64,000 nt of DNA from Dastarcus helophoroides (lineage: Eukaryota; Arthropoda; Insecta; Coleoptera; Bothrideridae): the NCBI GenBank assembly GCA_028583605.1, contig CM053329.1, forward strand, positions 8,370,001 to 8,434,000, given 5' to 3'. This document shows, piece after piece, positions 1 through 10,780 of this stretch. Positions within the stretch are counted from its first letter, which is position 1; each line of letters starts with the position of its first letter. The position numbers and the translations under genes were made by a program. The notes beneath the pieces are model-generated. The model ran no database searches. It saw only the letters and a program-made list of their open reading frames with translations, and was not told the DNA's origin.

Positions 1-156
1 ATATATGTAAAAGCAAATAACTAAAAAACAGTAGGAGGAGCACAAAACAATAATTTAATATTGAAAAAAATCATTAAATATCCTAAAAAATAAGACAATT
101 TATTTGTTTGATTATTGACACTCCTAACTAGTGACGTCTGCGGAAGCTGTGAATAT

Positions 157-2640
157 TTAATGCAAATAAAAATGAATAACTATTAAATATAATGTAGTTG
201 TGATAAAAATGGGAAATATTATGTATACTGAAAATAAACATGCATGACTGAAGTAGTTTATAAGCAAACATTAAGTCAAACTAAACTAACCTCTAGTGTC
301 AAAAGACCTCCATCTAAACAAGATAGGTAAAATACTTCACTGTTTATTATTTTGGTTGTAGAATCACTATGCATTACAACAGTCAGTACTAGGGATAGTA
401 GATTGTACGATGATAAATTAAATTTACAAATTAGGAAATTTTTTATTTTAGCACTGCTATTTGAAAATTAAATAAAAACCACTTATGTTTTATGGTTTTA
501 ACTTTTCACTTCTGTCAGCAGTCCCTGGACCACCCATTTTTTATTTAGTTTTAGAATTGATAAATCGTAATTTTATCATAATTAAATCTTAATCTAAATA
601 TAGAAAATTAAACTTTGTTTAACATGGAAGACGTTTAGACTTATTAACGTCGGTATGGTTTTCTGAAATTAAATATAATTCTGACACACAAATAACATTT
701 ATCAGTTTTGTATAAGCAATGCAATACCAAGATATCAGCATCCCGAAATACCGGGATCATTCCGGTGTTATGCAACAATCTCTCTCATTTCTTATTTTCT
801 TTTACTTCGGCCTTCAAATCAAAAATATCACTTATTTTTTGAAATTTATCAATTTTACGTTTTCTACTTTTCTTTTAAAAGAAACTCCTGATTGCGTAAT
901 TTATTTTCTAATCAGATTCAAATTACTGGCGTTTTATCATAAGCTTGCATAAAATATATGAGAATAATGCTACATTTTTTTTTATACAGGGTGGACCATA
1001 AGTAATGGTACACAGGGCAACGGTAGATTTTTTAAATAAAAATAATGTGATTGAGCTACATTTACCTTTTACCAAAAGTTTATATTAACAGAGATACAGG
1101 GTGTCAAAGTTGAAAAAAAATTTCGATTTTTTTTCGTATAATTATGTAATAAATTGTAATAAAGGCACCAAATTTGGCACATGGGGGTATCTTAAGTCGA
1201 CAAATTCTAATTTGCTAAGATATTACCAATAGCTGATAGGGGGCGCTACCTGCGCTATCTTGCATATTTCTAAATCATCATAACTTTTTTGTTCACCCAC
1301 GTACATTAATTTTGAATAGGTTATTTTATTTCTCCATCGTTTTTACGTAAAAAGGGTAGAATTTCTCAAAGTTGATACGAGCAACCATTTCCAAGATATT
1401 TGCCTTTAAAGCTTGACGTGTCTTGGTTTTAAATTACTAAGACATTAAATTGTCGAAGTAGGCTTGAAAAAAAAGTAATCCTAAGACAGCTTTAAAACTA
1501 ATTTATTTCAAATATTACTTTGCTGATAATATTATTACCTAAATTTTGAAAATCTCAATAATGAAATACTAAAAATTTAAGACGTAATTTATTTTCTACC
1601 ATAGATATGTCAGATATGATCTCTGAGTCCGCACAAGAAAATTTTAATAGTCTGGGTGGTCAAAGCAGATATTTGGAGATAAATTTCAATAAAAGACAGC
1701 TGGATTTTTATTGTTTACAATTCTTTTACATGAAACAGTTCATTTCCCACATACTTATTTTTGAAAGTAAATCTTGTTCTGGTATTTTATTTAAATTTGC
1801 TTTAGAGATTTAAAAAATATGTGTTATGATAATGTCAGTAGAGTAATATTTATTATAAACTATTTTAGAGTTAGTTTTATTACTTACTTATTACTATTTT
1901 CAAACTTATTCCGAAAAATTCACATTTACATAACTTAAAATAAACGTACGGCAAACTTTGAAGGCAAATATCATGAAAACGGTTGCTTGTATCAACATTT
2001 AGAAACTATACCTTTCTTACGTAAAAAATGGGCATTAATAAAAATATTTATTTAAAATAAGTGTACATGAAGGCACAAAAGATTTATGATGCTTTAGAAT
2101 AATACATGGTAGGGCAGGTGACGCCCCCTATGAGTTACTGACAATCTGTTAGCAAATTAGAATTTCCTGACCAAAGAAATCCCCCTATGCCAAATTTATG
2201 TCTATAGTGAAATGTTATGAGAAAAAAATCAGAATTTTTTTTTCAACTTTAAGACTCTGTATGTCTGTTAATATCAACTTTTGTTATAAGGTAAATGTGG
2301 CTAAATGACGTTATTTTTATACGAAAAATCTACTCTTGCTCTATGTACCATTACTTGTGCTCCATCCTGTATTGATTAAAGTACAATTATAAAATTACCT
2401 GCATTTTTACTTTGTGAAGCCACAGTAGAAGAAAAACTCTTGAAAACAACAATCTCGTAATCCATATGATGTTAGCAGCTACACCCAAAAACCAAAATTG
2501 AATTTCTAGTATACAAATTTCAACAAAAAAATATAAATCGCTCAGAAGAACAGCAAGATCTAAAAAAACTAAAATTGTTAATATAATTCCGTAATTTTGG
2601 GAAAATTCTCTATTGACAAGTTTTAAATCTTGAAAAATTT
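157..2640 (-). pseudogene. Chemoreceptor A0, 3' remnant with TM7 exon
   Basis: Remnant of a subfamily-A gustatory-receptor-type gene. Its 5' two thirds are missing: similarity to A1 stops near 2640. Three pieces are visible on the minus strand. The end of the large exon is 2399-2640, with donor CAG|GTAATT. A short exon is about 291-388, ending in codons for LTLE or slightly beyond. The terminal exon is 157-227; it follows a good acceptor (TTTATTTTCAG) and reads IITT-like hydrophobic residues ending TTLYLIVIHFYLH and a stop, which resembles the TYhhhhhQF end of insect Grs. Splice phases do not fit directly (phase 0 out of the large exon, phase 1 into the short one), so a further small exon is expected or a lesion is present. 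A mariner-type element occupies the intron (987-2369). Without its 5' end this copy cannot be functional. Confidence is high for the remnant and moderate for the small exons. Confidence 0.72.
987..2369. mobile_element. Mariner/Tc1-type non-autonomous element with long TIRs
   Basis: A 1383-bp insertion begins CAGGGTGGACC and ends GGTCCATCCTG-like (read as GCTCCATCCTG). It is flanked by TA on both sides. The terminal inverted repeats are imperfect and at least about 300 bp long: words such as AAGTAATGGTACA and CTACATTTACCTT recur inverted near both ends. The empty site is preserved in the paralogous block at about 7550, where the flanks join as a single TA. TA duplication and CAG termini are typical of the IS630-Tc1-mariner superfamily. 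No transposase is recognisable; the 68-codon open frame at 1607-1813 resembles nothing known. Confidence 0.88.
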
Positions 2641-4278
2641 TTCAGATCCTTTTAATAAATTATGTTTTCATTTCAAAATTTTAACTGTTGGTAAAAATTT
2701 TAACAATTTTAAAATTCATTTAAAAAATTCTCGAATTTTTATGTAATAGAATTTCAGATTCTTGGTTTAAATATTTTAGATTTTAACTTGGAATTTGTAC
2801 AAATAAATCAGGCTTTGAACTTAAAATTTTAGAAAAAACTTATGATAAATATTCTCGAATCTTAAAATTTAAAAATTTATTTAAAACTTGGAAACTAAGG
2901 GAAAACATGTGAGTTTTTCAAAAGATAAGTTTTACTGAAGCATTGGATTTCAAGGTTTTTCCAGAAATTTTAATATTTTAATAAAAATTTGAAATTTGCA
3001 GAAAATTTTCTTCGAAAGTTTGGATTTTGACGGTGACTGTGATTTTAAATTTCAATAATTGTTCCTGAAGTCAAATCTTGGAGATATTCTATAGGTCAAT
3101 AAATACTGCTTACTGAAGAAGCATATAAAAATATTTTGTACGATTTTGTTGTCGTCTGCCTGACGTAACTATCAATAATTACTAAATACTTAACACACAG
3201 ATTTAATTAATTAACCTAATTTTTTAACATATTTATATTATATTAATTCTAGTAGATATGTGCTATTTTCAAAAGATCTAGGAAAGGCACTAAATATAAG
3301 AACAATTTTTTAGGAACTTGGAAATTAAAGTCGAGATTTAAATAAAAATTTATAAAACTGAAATCTAAATGTCGAGTTTTATTCAAAAAATTTTGACTTT
3401 TTCCGGTTTAAATTTAAAATTTTATTTTTAAAATCGATTTTTCAGTTACTCAATTATTTTATAATCTTTTCTCTCACAATTACAAACTTAACTTTAAAAT
3501 TTTGGAACATCGAGCTTTTAATCTCAATAAGACAACATTTTAGACAAAAAATTCAAAGTTATAAAAAAATGCTTTATATTTCAAGTCAAAAGACTAAATA
3601 GGAAAAATGTATAGCCCGAAATTCTAAGAAAAATATTTAAATTTAGAGACCAACTCTAACTTTATAAAAATCGTTTGGACCATGAAAAAAATTCAACTGG
3701 ATATCCTGACATAAGCAGTGAATTTGACAAAATAAGATGACAGAAAAAAGAAAATTTTAAGTTCTGAAATTGAAGCTATAAAAGGAAAGTCAAAAGTTCA
3801 ATTTTCATGGTAAAATTTTCAATAATTTTCAATTTGCTGTCAAAATTTGAAGTATTAAGTTCACACCAATAATAAGTCGATGTTTTACACTAGAGGGCCT
3901 AATAAATTTATTGGCTTATCATTTTAAGTTAATATGTACTATTTTTGAGTCTATTTATTTGTATATGGTGTTCGTGTTCGTATATCTTTAAAAAACCCTC
4001 TCAAAAACCTAATGCTGTATTTTAAAGGTAGCATATATGTCCATAAATTTTATTTTTTAACTGTTTTCCAAGAGAAATTATTTTCAATTAATTTTTGAAG
4101 TGAAAATTCCTTTAGAAGCGTTAAAAAATTTTAAATAGGGAGAAAATTATGCTTTTGCGTAACGATCACGATAATTTGCGTTACCAAGATGCTCTAATGT
4201 TAACAGTATTATTTAACTATAAACGCCTTATTGACAAAGGGGTTTGAATCTGCGACATATCAAACCTATGAAGCAAAA
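2641..4278. other. AT-rich degenerate simple sequence, no gene
   Basis: Mostly A/T-rich low-complexity sequence made of variants of AAATTTTGAA and TTCAAAATT. Both strands are littered with stops. From about 3840 to 4278 it becomes less repetitive, but no coding signal or RNA gene is recognised. Confidence 0.6.
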
Positions 4279-6245
4279 TAGTGTTCACTAAACATCGAGA
4301 GGAACTATACAACTATCGATAATATCACTAGTTTTGACTATCGGAAGTTGATAAAAATGTTCCACAGTATCGACAGCTCTTAGCAAGCAATGTATGTCTT
4401 TTAATAAAAATGTTTAACTTTTTGTGAATGTATTGCTAAAAATTTCCAGTAAAAAAAACAAATTTAAATTAAAGTTTCATTTACTAAAAAAATTCTCGTT
4501 ATTCTCGAAAATTCACAAGAAATCTTTTTCTTGATGTTTCCTAAAAATGTCGTAAACAAAGAATTCGAATGCCAACTTCTTATTCCTTAACTATATTAGA
4601 TGGTCAAGTGTAGGTTATATTTCCCAATAGAAATAGAATAAATCGACCAAGGAGAAAATTTATTGTAAGTTACACGTACGATATTTACCAATGTTGGGAA
4701 AATTCTCATAGGTTCTCGACGCATCGCTGATTAGGGCATGTTACGGAATTTTTCCCCAGTGAAGGAGTCGTGGCTTAATATTTATAATTTACGAGAAATT
4801 TTTCTAAAAAGAGAGAACGAACCCACTGCATTTTGTGCTGCTTCAAAAATTCATAATTAATCAAACTAATTACAAGGAAAAAAAATCCAAAAGACATAGC
4901 CGGGCAAAACAGAAGTCATAATCAAGAATACGGAATCTAGGTCAATAAGCAAGGCAAATAGTCATCCCTCCAAAACGGAACCATAAATCCAAACAGCACA
5001 CTATTCCATGTCCATGTCAAGGGTGAGCCTTAAGATCTTTAACATGCCAAACCTTACTGGCATGACCTAGATCTCCTTAAAGTTCATATGTTACTGGAGA
5101 TAAACGCTTTGCAATAACAAACGGTCCTACGAATTGAGAAGCAAGTTTGGAAGTAAAGTTTTTCGCAGCGTCTGAGTACATAATTTCTGTGATAGACTCT
5201 GTCACCCACGTTAAACTGTTGGGGTCGTTTACAAAGATTATATCTTCTCTGACTAGTAGACACGTGAGCAGCTTTGATTCGAGACTCAATATCGCAGAAT
5301 AATTTATCCAAAGCCTTTAATTTATCTGCAGAGGGTAGCGATTCTAATTGGCTAAGACTTAGCTCTTCATGTCTGTCTCCAGATAAAATATGTTCTCTTT
5401 TGAAGTTAGTGAAGAATGGAGTAACTTTGGTCACCTCGTGCACAGATGTACGAATTGCACAAGCAACATGTTGAAGATACTTCTCCCAGCTTCGGTGATT
5501 ATCTTTGACATAAGAAGCTAACATGGTCTTCACGATTCTACTGACACGTTCAACAGGATTGGCTCGGGAATGATAAGCCGGTGTGTGGATGATCCTGACG
5601 TTGTACTGTCTTAACAGATTTTGGAACTACGTGCTTCGAAATTGAACTCTATTGTCAGAAATCAGGTATTGTGGAACAGTAAACAGTAAGAATACTTATT
5701 CCTCGAGTACTTTAGTGATAGAGCTAACACTAGCACTGCGTAACGGAAATAATAGGACAAATTTACTAAATCAACAGCTGACGACTAGAATATAGCTGTA
5801 TCCTTTGGTAGAGCGGGGCAAAAGACCAACAAGGTCTACAGAGATTATTTGCCAAGGTCATGAGGCGTCAGGATGTTTGTCCAAAATCCACTTGGAAAAC
5901 CCTGTAATCTCACCTTGAGAAGGATGACCCCAAGTGAACGACAAGAGAGAAGATGGCCCCCAGACAAAGACTGACAGATAATATGCCAGCACTTACAAAA
6001 CCAACAGCTGTATATTTGGTGGCCTAACTACAAGCAACTATCTCCAGTGAAAATTTAAACCGTAACAGGCAGCTATCTCTCCAACGGAAACGATCGTTGG
6101 AACCTAGATGGAAACGGCAGGTTAAATTGAAAGTTTCATTTTATTAAATAAATTTCTCATCTAAAACTGTCGATACTATTAATATTTTTGTAAAAATGTA
6201 TCGATACTATCGATGGTAGAAACTATCGATGTATAGTGAACACTA
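4279..6245. mobile_element. hAT-type element, TAGTGTTCACTAAACATCGA ends
   Basis: The terminal inverted repeats begin TAGTGTTCACTAAACATCG on the left and end ATAGTGAACACTA on the right. Subterminal CTATCGATA-type palindromes occur at both ends. Eight-base flanks AAGCAAAA (4271-4278) and AAGCAGAA (6246-6253) match at 7 of 8 positions, as expected for an aged hAT target duplication. The same ends occur at 54054-57596. No hAT transposase is seen; the interior holds a gypsy integrase remnant. Confidence 0.8.
4985..5960 (-). pseudogene. Ty3/gypsy integrase remnant
   Basis: Degraded C-terminal part of a Ty3/gypsy-type Pol polyprotein; integrase normally inserts the element cDNA into chromosomes. 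Reading the minus strand from about 5960, one sees the first catalytic Asp in SVDLVG, the second in LISDN, and the Glu in NPVERV, which is the D,D35E order. The helper sequence SWEKYL..VACAIRTS and the C-terminal module NVGDRVYHRNYVL / FVGPFVIAKRLSPVTYEL follow. Several frameshifts and stops break the reading frame, for example between 5290 and 5240 where the tail changes frame. No LTR or primer-binding site adjoins it, so this is a fragment carried inside the hAT-type element. It is not functional. Confidence 0.9.
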
Positions 6246-6563
6246 AAGCAGAATCTGCCGCTTTAACCAATTAAGCTATACTGACTGATGGCAAGAATAT
6301 GCATTTTAACTGCGTTTAAGGAAATTGGGGCGGGATAGTCCCAGAAAAATGTTAACAATATTCTCAGTGGAAACTATTTCGCAATTAATGATAAAAATTG
6401 TTATAGGATTTGCAATACTTATTAGTATTGTAAAAAATACTTCTATAAATCAATTATTACTATTATACATGTTTATTTACCTTATAATTACTAATGTAAG
6501 TTAAGATAATTATATATACAAACTTCAAGAAAAAACACGAAAAACATACAAAGCTGTTAAAAT

Positions 6564-7820
6564 TTTAAAAAGGAGCAAATAACTAAAAAGCAATAGAAGG
6601 AGCACAATACAATAATTTAATATTAAAAAAAAATCAATAAATGAATTAAACATCTTTAAAAAATAAGACATTTTTTCTGTTCCTGCCTAGTGACATCTGC
6701 GGAAGCTGTGAATATTTAATGTAAGCAAAAATGAATAACTATTAAATATCATGTAGTTGTGATAAAAATGGGAAATATTATGTATACTGAAAATAAACAT
6801 GCATGACTGAAGCAGTTTATAAGCAAACATTAAGTCAAACTAAACTAACCTCTAATGTCAAACGACCTCCATCTAAACAAGATAGGTAAAATACTTCACT
6901 GTTTATTATTTTAGTTGTCGAATCACTATCCATTACAACAGTCAGTACTAGGGACAGTACGATGATAAATTAAATTTACAAATTATGAAATTTTTAATTT
7001 TGGCACTGCTATTTGCAAATTAAATAAAAACCACTTATGTTTTATAGTTTTAACTTTTTACTTCTGTCAGCAGTCCCTGGACCACCCATTTTTTATTCAG
7101 TTTTAAAATTGATAAATCGTGATTTTATCATAATTAAATCTTCTATTTTAATTTAAATATATAAAATTAAACTTTGTTTAACATGGAAGACGTTTAGATT
7201 TATTAACGTCGGTATGGTTTTCTGAAATTAAATATAATTCTAACACACAAATAACATTTATCAGTTTTGTATAAGCAATGCAATACCAAGAAATCAGCAT
7301 CCCGAAATACCGGGATCATTCCGGTATTATGCGACAATCTCTCTCATTTCTTATTTTCTTTTACTTCGGCCTTCAAATCAAAAATATCACTTATTTTTAG
7401 AAATTTATCAGTTTTTCGTTTTCTACTTCTCTTTTGAAAAAAACCCCTGACTGAGTAATTTATTTCTTAATCAGATTCAAATTACTGGGGTTTTATCATA
7501 AGCGGACATAAAACATATGAGAATAGCGCTACAATTTTTTTTATATTGATTAAGGTACAATTATAAAATTACCTGCATTTTTACTTTGTGAAGCCACAGT
7601 AAAAGAAAAACTCTTGAAAACAACAACCTCGTAATCCATATGATGTTAGCAACTACACCCAAAAACCAAAATTGAATTTCTAGTATGCAAATTTCAACAA
7701 AAAAGTATAAATCTCTCAGAAGAACAGCAAAATCTAAAAAAACTAAAATTGTTAATATAATTCCGTAACTTTGGGAAAATTCTCTATTGACAAGTTTTAA
7801 ATCTTGCAAAATTTTCATAT
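6564..7820. repeat. Segmental duplication of 1-986 plus 2370-2640
   Basis: This block matches the start of the window nearly base for base, with scattered substitutions and small indels. It covers the intron, short exon, TM7 exon and the end of the large exon of subfamily A. The only large difference is the mariner-type element present in the left copy. The duplication therefore predates that insertion. Confidence 0.93.
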
Positions 7821-8471
7821 ACGTTTTCAGTGTTGTGCTTTTCTTATGTTCAATTCCATTCTGTATGTAACTGTTTAGTAGTGTGTTAAGATTTCTCGCT
7901 TATCGACTGTTGAAGCAGAATAAAGCTATTCAAACTGTTAATCAACATGTAGGCGATTAAATATATATCTATGTACACAATTTCTTCTATTCGAAATGGA
8001 GATTTTTTAACATCTATTATTAACGTTACTAGAGTTATTATAATATCAGCAGCAACTAATTTATTTAACAATTTCTGGATTCTTACGTGCACTACTTTAA
8101 GGCTGCAATTTTTAAAATTCCTTATATTCTATAAGATAGTACTTTCTTAAGTATTTGTTGTATGCTTCGTTTATTCATATAAGCAAACAAGCAAAACTGA
8201 AACCACACTACTATAAATAAAAAAGAGGTTTAATTGAACTAATCTTCGAAGTGTTTTTGAAGTAATTCTTAGTTTGGGTAGTAGCACAATTGATAATGCT
8301 GCAGAATATAATATTTGCCAGAATCATGATGATAAGAATGTAAGTTTTTGCGATATATTTTACTCTATATCCACCATTAGCAGATTTTACAATTGTAAAG
8401 GTAGGAAATCCAGCGTATTTCCAAATTTTATATAAAACATTTCCGCTGTGGAGGACACTTAAATTTTCCAT
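6716..8471 (-). pseudogene. Chemoreceptor A1, pseudogene
   Basis: Subfamily-A gustatory-receptor-type 7TM gene. The large exon is 7573-8471. It opens MENLSVLHSGNVLYKIWKY and ends KVKMQ at donor CAG|GTAATT. It is broken by at least three frameshifts: one after the first membrane segment near 8280, one near 8150, and one between 7886 and 7818. In between, frames clearly parallel to A2 and A3 are readable (VRIQKLLNKLVAADI, LQDLKLVNREF). A short exon lies at about 6846-6947 and the TM7 exon at 6716-6786. In the TM7 exon a TTA codon present in A0 is TGA, giving an early stop. Membrane receptors of this family act as ligand-gated cation channels in sensory neurons; this copy should be inactive. Confidence 0.85.
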
Positions 8472-10440
8472 TGCTGATGTGGTAATAATTTATGTATCAG
8501 TTAAGCATTAGTTGCTATTAAATTGTGCTGACGGTTTTTTTATTTATCCTATGAATTAGGCAAATTAATTCTTTAATCTTACAGCTTGTCAATTAATGAG
8601 GAAAACGATAATTACAATGTAACTGCGTTGAATTCGAAATTATGGAATAATGATTATAATTTAATTTGGTGGAAAAAAGCAATTGTACTTTTTTTGTTTG
8701 TTAGTTACTTAATTAATTATTTAAAATTAATTCATGACTCAAAGAAACCGTTTTGTCATAACTATAATATTCCCTCTCAAATGCACTTTGACAACTAAAA
8801 AAAATGTAATTGTAATATAATTGGCTATTGTGGGGGCCCCGTGCTATAGCATTTGTACATCCTTTAATTCCCCTTGAAGGCATGTAGGTTCGATACAATT
8901 TTCAATAAAGGTTAAATTGCTATATGAGCCGCTGGTTGATATTTATAGGGCCCATGAAAATAAGGAAATATTTTGTTAAAGTGATATGAAAATTTAAACT
9001 TTTTTCAAACCTTCTAATTTGAACTAGAAAATCTTATTTTTTTCCTAAAATTCATGATTTTGGTGTTAGGGTTTAAATTTTAGACTTTTTCTGCAATTTC
9101 TTTTTCATTTCAAAATTTCCACTTTTTCTTGCTGTCTTAAAACTCAGTTATTAAATTGAACTGAACATTCTAACTTTTTTGTCAAATTTTCGGAATAGTT
9201 CCAACTAAAAATTTGGAGTTTCAAAATCAAAGTAAAAAAAAACTATCGTAATATTTTAGGTAGAAGCTGGAATCTGGCAGTTATGGTTGAAGTTGTAAGA
9301 ATTTATAAGATTTTTAAATTTTTACCTTAAAATATTAAATATTTACAAAAATGTTTACCTTTTTTGACACATTTTTGACTTTATTATTAAGTTAGTTTTT
9401 TTTTTCATTTTTTTATTCCTTTTTATTTAACAAAATAATAAATTTTTAAAATTTAACTACTTCTTCGAAATTTCGTCTTTAAACTCGAAATTCTTGAATG
9501 CTTTCCTAAAGTAGAGTTTTTCTCAATTTTTTTTTATAAACTTTTATCCACTTTTATTCACATTTAAAATTAAGTATTAACTTTTATTATAAAAAGTTTG
9601 ACGTTAAAATGAACCTTTTGAATAGTTCTTTGGAAATTTGTTTTCATCCATAAGTTTAAATGTGTTTTTAGAAAATTTGAATTTAGAAGTTGAAATTAGT
9701 TTTTTTTCTTAGAATTTGTTAATCTTTTCCTAAAAATTTTTAGCTAAAAACTTCAAATTTGGCTGCAAATATAAATATTAGAAAAAAAGCTAAAAGTTAA
9801 AAAGTCAACATTTTTGGAAAAAAATCTTAATTTCCAGTCAGTTAAACTTGTAAATAAAATCGTAACTTATTACTGAAATTTGTTTACAGAACTTCGACTT
9901 CTACGAATTCTGAACTTAGAACTAAAAAGTCAAATATTCGGGTCATTCAAAATTCCAAGTTTAAACTTTTAAGTTTTCTTATTTTCGGTTGTAAGCTCAC
10001 AATTTCAATAAAAAGGTCTAAATTTTTGGACAAACATTTAGAAAAACTTTCTTTAGAGTCAAAATTAAAAAAGCTAAGTGTACTAAGGAAAATATTTCCA
10101 AAAAAATGCGTCTTTTTTCAAAAAATGATGAGTTTTTGAAAAACATTTCTAAAAAAAGTAGAAATTTTTTAGCCACATTCCCTACTTTTTTAAATTTGGT
10201 TGTTTCTCTAAATCTTGGTTTAAACTTGATTTTATTTATGTTTCATAATTTTAACTTTTTTCCAAAATTTGTAGTATAATCTTGAAATTTTTGAACCTAA
10301 TTTTTAATGCTGTAAACACTTAGCTAATTTTATAAAAGATCTTTTCATAAGTTTTTCAACTTGGAATTTCAATTCTAAATTTAACATTTTTATCTAAAAA
10401 TTAGCATCTTCATTTTTGATTTTTATTTTTTCTTATTTCT
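8472..10440. other. Intergenic; AT-rich degenerate repeats
   Basis: 8472-8990 is unique-looking AT-rich DNA upstream of A1 with a short GC-richer patch near 8830 (TGGGGGCCCCGTGC). From about 8990 to 10440 the sequence is degenerate A/T repeats of the AAATTTTGA type. No gene is seen; the small open frames at 8586-8798 and 8713-8898 overlap each other on opposite strands and look random. Confidence 0.55.
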
Positions 10441-10780
10441 ATAAAAAAAAGCAGTGATGAAATATTGACAACTAATTATATGCCGTTGCCAATCATCAGA
10501 GCTAAGATTATTACTGATTTTGTTCAATGATGTGTATGCGTGCGTGTAAGGAGATCTTTGTGAGTGGATTTTTGTGCCGTCTGTCGGAAATCCCATGTGA
10601 TTGATGGCTCTTTTGGTTAGTGATGTCGTGTGTTTACCTCGAGATAGTTCAGAATGCCATGGATATTAATGGGACGGTGCCCCGTCAACTATAGCCGCAC
10701 ACCACCAAAAGTAAGGGCACGTAATTAATCCTATATGCAACCGCGAGATTAGTAGTCGTGTTCTCAATATTTTTAGGTTT
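10441..10780. other. GC-richer unique island
   Basis: About 300 bases of higher complexity and GC than both flanks (for example CCTCGAGATAGTTCAG and GGGACGGTGCCCCGTC). No protein, tRNA or structured RNA is recognised. It could be the untranslated tail of a retroelement, but nothing adjacent proves this. Confidence 0.35.

Larger units (their letters stand above)
4240..6295 (-). repeat. tRNA-like (SINE-head-like) segment split by hAT insertion
   Basis: If the hAT element and one copy of its target duplication are removed, the flanks join on the minus strand into a tRNA-like stretch. It has an A-box-like TAGCTTAATTGGTTAAAGC and a B-box-like CGCAGATTCAAACC about 35 bases later. The stems do not fold cleanly as a modern tRNA, so a degenerate tRNA or tRNA-derived SINE head is the most that can be claimed. 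Confidence 0.3.
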
